From NCBI GenBank assembly GCA_009936765.1, contig JAACDL010000163.1, positions 1 to 10,267 of the forward strand: a DNA stretch of 10,267 nucleotides. The letters run 5' to 3'. This DNA is from Methanobacteriota archaeon. Lineage in GTDB: Archaea > Thermoplasmatota > Poseidoniia > Poseidoniales > Poseidoniaceae. Both the position numbers and the translations under genes were made by a program. Positions within the stretch are counted from its first letter, which is position 1, and every line of letters begins with the position of its first letter. The notes below the pieces were generated by a model. That model was given only the letters and a program-made list of their open reading frames with translations, was not told where the DNA came from and ran no database searches. Shown here one piece after another: positions 8,501-10,267 of the stretch.

Positions 8501-10267
8501 AAATTGAGCCCCCGGAAATTCCAGAATCTATTGCAAAATCAAAGAATTGGGATGGCTGTAGATTCCAACTGCTACCCTTTGGAAGATCAGTTGCAGTATT
8601 TCCATCCCATCTGATCGCTCCGTTTGAAGTTCCGATGAGCATTACTGAATTGCCAGGATAGGATTCTAAGGCATATACTTGGTTGCTAGGCAGTACTTCT
8701 GCTGCACTTGGATTCCCTCTATTGGGAATAACTGTTAATGGAGTTAGGATTTCTCCACTAGACAGATCTTTCCTAGCTACTCCATAACCCGGCAATCCCA
8801 TGTGCAAAATTGCAGGGTTTGTCCCTAGTATTGCTACTGGAGCATAATCGACATCGTTTATTCCGGTCGAAACCCAAGACCCAAGGAATGTATCGTTTGC
8901 GATAATGTATCGATTTAATCCATCGTCAGCTGTGCCAATGTAAGCAACTCCGTTGTGAATAGCAACACCAGTTGGGGAGTCACTATCCAGTTCACTATTG
9001 CCTTCATTGAGTGAGACAACCGAACCTGGCGATGATTTGTTGAAAACAGAAGCACCATTTTGTGGGTGTATTACCACGGTCATGTCGCCTTCGACATCAA
9101 TACCCGTGACATCGCTAGACTGTAGTCCATCATTGGTATCCCAAGTGTCGAGAACATTGCCCTGAGTATCAATAATGTGTACTCCACTCCCCATTGTCCC
9201 AACAATAACATTGACGCCATCATTGACAATCTGAGTTACATCACTTCCTGTATTGATAGGGGATAGCCATCTGGCTTGGCTGATAGAATATCGGTCAAGG
9301 TAATCCTCGCTACCTACGTAGATTACTCCATTGAATTGCATAGCGTCGCTTAAGTCTCCTGAATAGGGGCCGCTTCCTATGGCTAAATCTCCTACATACA
9401 TTGGTGTGTTTCCAGGTTCAAGCATAGCCAGAATCGCACTCCCGTCTGTAACAAGGATTGTGTCATTGGTTGGGCTTCTCGAGCCTGAAGCAGGCCAGTA
9501 AAGTATGTTCTTTCCTTCATTTGCTTGGCCTATCGAGGCAAGGGTTGTTGTTGGCGCGAAGGTACCCGATGCGACGTTGTACATATGCACTGAATCTGTT
9601 GTCAAAATCTGAATTTGATTATTTACAAAGGTCATACCTCTCACTTCATCAGATGATAGCCAGTTGCCACTATTCCAAGTAGCCAGCCAGAAGTTTCCAG
9701 AAAGGTCTCTGCGTGCAATTCCAGCATCATAAGATGCAATCAATAATTGGTTACCTGCAACGATGAAATCACTGATGTAATCTGAATGGAGATTGTTTGC
9801 AGTACTCCATGGCGATAGTGGTGACATAGATGCAACATCCCACCTTCCGACTCCTCCTCCAAGAAGTGACGAATAGATGATTCCGCTGTATTCCATTAAA
9901 TTTTCAGGCACTCCTGCAGGCCAGTTGCTAGTGCCACTTGCTTGCTCCAAGGTCCAGCCAGTGCCAGCAGAATTCAGAGTGAAAATCCCAGATTCACTGA
10001 ATGCAAAAAGGTCTCCGTTGCTGGCGACATGGACTTGTGTCCATGCTCCACCGGACGGCTCCGTAGGCAGGTTAGCATTCCAACTTGTGTCATCTAGATT
10101 GATAGAGCGGATTTCGCCACCATCTGAGGCTATTAGCATTCTGTTATCCGCAATATCAATTTCAAGATCTCTTATATTTTCACTCTCACCATCATCATTT
10201 ATGAATTCGAATAAATCGATTATGTTTGGTGATGACATAGCATCAAGAATAATTACGTATGAGCCGA
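2523..10267 (-). CDS. Giant membrane-anchored surface protein: beta-propeller array, FN3-like repeats, C-terminal TM helix (5' end outside window)
   Basis: The frame is open from the right edge to the TGA at 2525-2523. The first ATG in view (10238) gives 2571 residues, but the nine complete codons before it contain no stop and read like a further propeller strand, so the real start probably lies outside the window. Residues are numbered from that ATG. Residues about 1-1590 are tandem propeller blades, with repeated signatures such as R-Y-D-x-x-x-N-x-W-L-x-T-W near 673 and 904 and GLPSN-type turns near 920, 1305 and 1461. Residues about 1591-1716 form a beta-rich linker, 1717-2425 about six fibronectin-III-like domains, 2427-2441 an acidic stretch, 2451-2468 a transmembrane helix and 2469-2571 a Pro/Gln-rich tail ending in SFLDDLL. 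Many N-x-S/T sequons and paired cysteines in the FN3 part (1858/1911, 1972/2006) fit an extracellular location. The family resemblance is to two-component-regulator propellers, but no kinase or catalytic domain is visible. Binding or sensing at the surface is inference; the ligand is unknown. Its stop overlaps the first possible start of the next gene. Confidence 0.9.
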   Translation of the reverse strand, partial: GSYVIILDAMSSPNIIDLFEFINDDGESENIRDLEIDIADNRMLIASDGGEIRSINLDDTSWNANLPTEPSGGAWTQVHVASNGDLFAFSESGIFTLNSAGTGWTLEQASGTSNWPAGVPENLMEYSGIIYSSLLGGGVGRWDVASMSPLSPWSTANNLHSDYISDFIVAGNQLLIASYDAGIARRDLSGNFWLATWNSGNWLSSDEVRGMTFVNNQIQILTTDSVHMYNVASGTFAPTTTLASIGQANEGKNILYWPASGSRSPTNDTILVTDGSAILAMLEPGNTPMYVGDLAIGSGPYSGDLSDAMQFNGVIYVGSEDYLDRYSISQARWLSPINTGSDVTQIVNDGVNVIVGTMGSGVHIIDTQGNVLDTWDTNDGLQSSDVTGIDVEGDMTVVIHPQNGASVFNKSSPGSVVSLNEGNSELDSDSPTGVAIHNGVAYIGTADDGLNRYIIANDTFLGSWVSTGINDVDYAPVAILGTNPAILHMGLPGYGVARKDLSSGEILTPLTVIPNRGNPSAAEVLPSNQVYALESYPGNSVMLIGTSNGAIRWDGNTATDLPKGSSWNLQPSQFFDFAIDSGISGGSIYAGTNIGVCKYTVATLGLNDCVNAQDGMPNWGVNAVGFNSTTIFGGTTNGVGLIDKSSFTWTENWQADTSPSNALIEVIGDVAYVGLFEIGIARYDIPNNIWLTTWTEDNVLDDGNQYVTGLIADIRPGHIWVGGEDGFQLINVTTGSEVYDIEASDSLYSGINGDPYDLAIYGDTMHYHHQYSSDSVFRIDIANFTEKSSLDAGAQVDENGGDVYGMEIIGDVLHISVASGQWWNTEGSGGVALYNLTTDSWQAELMPEGSVNRVTSFISSTGTNWISWGESKLEAFAANGSKIGEWDNLEFPIREIVEFDGEILFATEDGITRYDESTNLWLSTWTPGNGLPSSADDTVYELWTNGTDLVAGTARGGGFGGFDGEILHLDSSGTWTTWDTGSNGIPNGYPIGMAMCAGIFHVSITANNGGVARLDLANGTTLSSFTTSTRLADGDAAAVACDDSSNILYIGYNDDSEPISRYDYNGNQWLSDLTSSTHNIPSDPVWWGAMEFAGGKLAIGYDIGTQGSNVIGGGYVLLSANGATVGTASILSTGSPVSSIDWLGTQWLIGQAGGTSGYSHVDTLGQGGQNTIHALPNLVSGQVTSMAGNSTHLWVASSSWQSTGSGVLQGVKLANGSVEWQKGWTIPANAAVTDIELVGTNLYLASNNRGLRMLDTLTGSLVTLPTGVHDFQDELKLVGDELYIGLQGSGSSSPGIQVFNTTTMTYTAGRLIAGLPSNNINSIETVTVTNQFGLILSETIYVATNNGVARWNATGENWKTALTAIDGLPISYVQDLVEFDGKVWMATPSGLAMYDESSDTFTTFTPADGLMGTSNWGLVGATTSSTSAGGSTQTQESLFISHDGRGTDRPGITQMKTADNSITALHQFDQLPSNSVTAVTADSWGVHVATTTGPLVHWVRSTGDFNSGANIFSMEDWPVYSMRSDGSYLIAVGENGATVIQAGLNGNSIVDRFYAEGSTGGSVVSNSYVAVTTDSGLKIWTLNSGEELDSTTLRRADPLSLGFELQFQDVTDYTHPGMEVVLVNSSNAVTLSENGVSGAHGIPMQTVPITFSSPVGGAATWAKLVDMKWNATLNLSNDPTFLSSMQYAVDNGVLLNGTRYVDLQVNSPSNGSMWVKITYDWYRTETPIQGLSLWDRADDGGSTLMANWTLVHDEDFSRYLVYVDESWDVQPTVAELQQRTPDASVSIHSRLQTDISTTNGQPLQDGVEYSAVVVVEYNDGRFGVISTPFGPATPTDEVPSPPIWATAVSGDQFVAVDGEVFAEWARCSALDLASTRVYASTTEISDALGLTMHTEILPQVGNVSTLTLEAGKPHWLAFTCVDESGQEDLVNATVIGPVVPTGGINDGVPPPKLTGVWAEDVPADDGGRVQMGWDNSVASDCAYVVVYMAPVDIEGGSFQPSNVGNMEEAAIVPDCETNMTIIDSIGEDVLIDGQTYWIGAVAFDKWLNGDTGDVTILEVTPYVNNIDGSTEPDRIDELNAWDHPDDDGTAIDVAWVPSQVDDFDYYVIWAAEYPLDDLTDFWTEAGTEPGKCGCIVLDKQWIDTAKSPIELTLNTALYGGSSISSSLPGQIVPDVELYVAVTVHDIKGNVHLDNLNIAMVTPIDNQADTTAPERLTGLNLYDRAGDDGTAVLLEFALSEESDIAYYEVYAAAFTFTSVGSSGTVKTPVATLDRDPAIPLTIDILAFDALVVPNTPVTVAVVPVDWSGNAYRDNLITSTAIAIDDGVDDVGAYLPDIDGIELQWVDDSILVTWEHTNDPGVRSYLVYISDEEFSAVSDATEVGMSSVASSFTITTTDYPDLTNDSAWWIGVAAKDNINSRQIIQSQEIDSIDASGGDEEGDGSDGDDSSTDLGELLSTGNMILAGMVFITMLLLVLVLRGKGSKSTRSKDWELQEATWGIQAREGWDDAGTFGGLSPPPVAPPQAIQPAQQSDIYAAAQRIQQPSQPVQPQTQVQPQRWTQPAPEQPAQGGIDTSFLDDLL
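2526..2963 (-). other. Acidic linker, transmembrane anchor and Pro/Gln-rich cytoplasmic tail of the giant protein
   Basis: After the last FN3-like domain comes a stretch of Asp, Glu, Gly and Ser (residues 2426-2441), then a hydrophobic helix from M2451 to L2468 (coding bases 2888 to 2835). It is followed at once by the basic run R-G-K-G-S-K-S-T-R-S-K. By the positive-inside rule, this puts the bulk of the protein outside and the last about 103 residues inside. The tail has a Trp-containing segment (W2471, W2488, W2496), then a Pro/Gln-rich part (about 2505-2559), and ends in S-F-L-D-D-L-L. It contains no enzyme domain I can recognise. Confidence 0.8.
2599..2627 (-). repeat. Short direct repeat in the Pro/Gln-rich tail
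   Basis: The 11-base string tgtggttgaac (plus-strand reading) occurs at 2599-2609 and again at 2617-2627, 18 bases apart. It encodes the repeated V-Q-P-Q units of the tail. It fits local slippage expansion of a low-complexity coding segment and is not a regulatory repeat. Confidence 0.6.
2964..5090 (-). repeat. Six fibronectin-III-like domains, several with an Asp-rich loop
   Basis: Domain starts fall near residues 1718, 1831, 1940, 2063, 2203 and 2325 of the giant protein, giving units of about 100-140 residues. Each opens with Pro or Ile plus a short strand, then a charged loop, then a strand ending in W or F (A-N-W, A-E-W, M-G-W, V-A-W, L-E-F, V-T-W). Each continues with a Y-x-V-Y/W type strand (YLVYV, YVVVY, YYVIW, YYEVY, YLVYI) and a late strand of the W-x-G/A-V-A/T-A/V type, the usual FN3 order. 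Domains 1, 3, 4 and 5 share the loop D-x-x-x-D-D-G-G/T (D1726, D1951, D2073, D2213), a plausible metal or calcium site. Domains 2 and 3 each hold two cysteines that could pair. FN3-like modules in surface proteins usually act as spacers or adhesion units; that role here is inference. Confidence 0.75.
5091..5468 (-). other. Beta-rich linker domain between propellers and FN3 repeats
   Basis: Residues about 1591-1716 of the giant protein show neither the blade pattern nor the FN3 pattern. The segment is rich in alternating hydrophobic residues and N-x-S/T sequons (near 1615, 1661, 1665, 1687 and 1701) and ends with W-V-K-I-T-Y-D-W-Y. It reads as an independent beta-sandwich joining the two repeat arrays. 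I do not recognise a family for it. Confidence 0.45.
5469..10267 (-). repeat. Protein-level tandem repeat: about 34 beta-propeller blades
   Basis: This part of the giant protein is a diverged blade repeat. The recurring unit runs roughly: GLPSN or similar turn, V-x-x-hydrophobic, a short strand containing G-x-hydrophobic-Y/W-hydrophobic-G/A-T, then G-hydrophobic-x-R/hydrophobic-Y-D/N. I marked 34 such terminal strands by eye, for example near residues 44, 84, 132, 177, 218, 316, 353, 443, 541, 588, 673, 718, 822, 904, 956, 1003, 1052, 1242, 1287, 1341, 1383 and 1568. The average spacing is close to 46 residues, as expected for propeller blades. The most regular blades (1341-1400) match the two-component regulator propeller (Reg_prop) pattern, with DGLP, K-V-W-M-A-T and GLAMYD. 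The DNA repeats are too diverged to align by eye. How many separate propellers the blades close into cannot be told from sequence alone. Confidence 0.8.

Noticed and set aside
2523..10238. A secreted enzyme such as a PQQ dehydrogenase or sialidase
   Set aside because: No PQQ-ligand motif, Asp-box series or catalytic signature was seen among the blades; the pattern is closer to regulator-type propellers.
1..10267. CRISPR array, tRNA, insertion sequence or phage genes
   Set aside because: The window is covered by three coding frames with no gaps. No regularly spaced DNA repeats, terminal inverted repeats, transposase motifs or tRNA-like structures were seen.

Overview
The window is packed end to end with three co-directional genes, all on the minus strand, so transcription runs from high to low coordinates. 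There are no intergenic gaps, RNA genes, mobile elements or CRISPR arrays. Two of the three genes run off the window. In transcription order they are: (1) a giant surface protein, open at the right edge, whose visible part covers 10267 to 2523; (2) a small class IV PLP enzyme, most likely aminodeoxychorismate lyase (PabC), 2536 to 1832; and (3) a fused PabB-PabA aminodeoxychorismate synthase, 1835 to the left edge, cut about 50 codons before its expected end.

The giant protein has at least 2571 residues in the window. It begins with a very long array of beta-propeller blades, about 34 strand-turn anchors at an average spacing near 46 residues. Many carry signatures like the two-component regulator propeller family (GLPSN..V followed by a ..GlaryD-type strand). 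A beta-sandwich linker follows, then about six fibronectin-III-like domains, several with a conserved Asp-rich loop (D-x-x-x-D-D-G-G/T). Next come an acidic linker, one transmembrane helix and a roughly 100-residue Pro/Gln-rich tail. This is the layout of a protein displayed outside the cell and anchored near its C-terminus. Its true start and any signal peptide lie outside the window, because the frame stays open upstream of the first ATG at 10238.

The two downstream genes make p-aminobenzoate. PabBA would convert chorismate and glutamine to 4-amino-4-deoxychorismate, and PabC would release pyruvate to give p-aminobenzoate for folate or related one-carbon cofactors. All three genes overlap or abut at their stop/start codons, which suggests one transcription unit with translational coupling, although the giant surface protein has no evident metabolic link to pABA synthesis.

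The organism is not certain. The moderate-to-low G+C, very tight packing, frequent AGA arginine codons and a giant propeller/FN3 surface protein with an acidic linker and C-terminal anchor would fit a marine planktonic euryarchaeon of the Marine Group II (Poseidoniales) type. That is an inference from general style, not from a marker gene.
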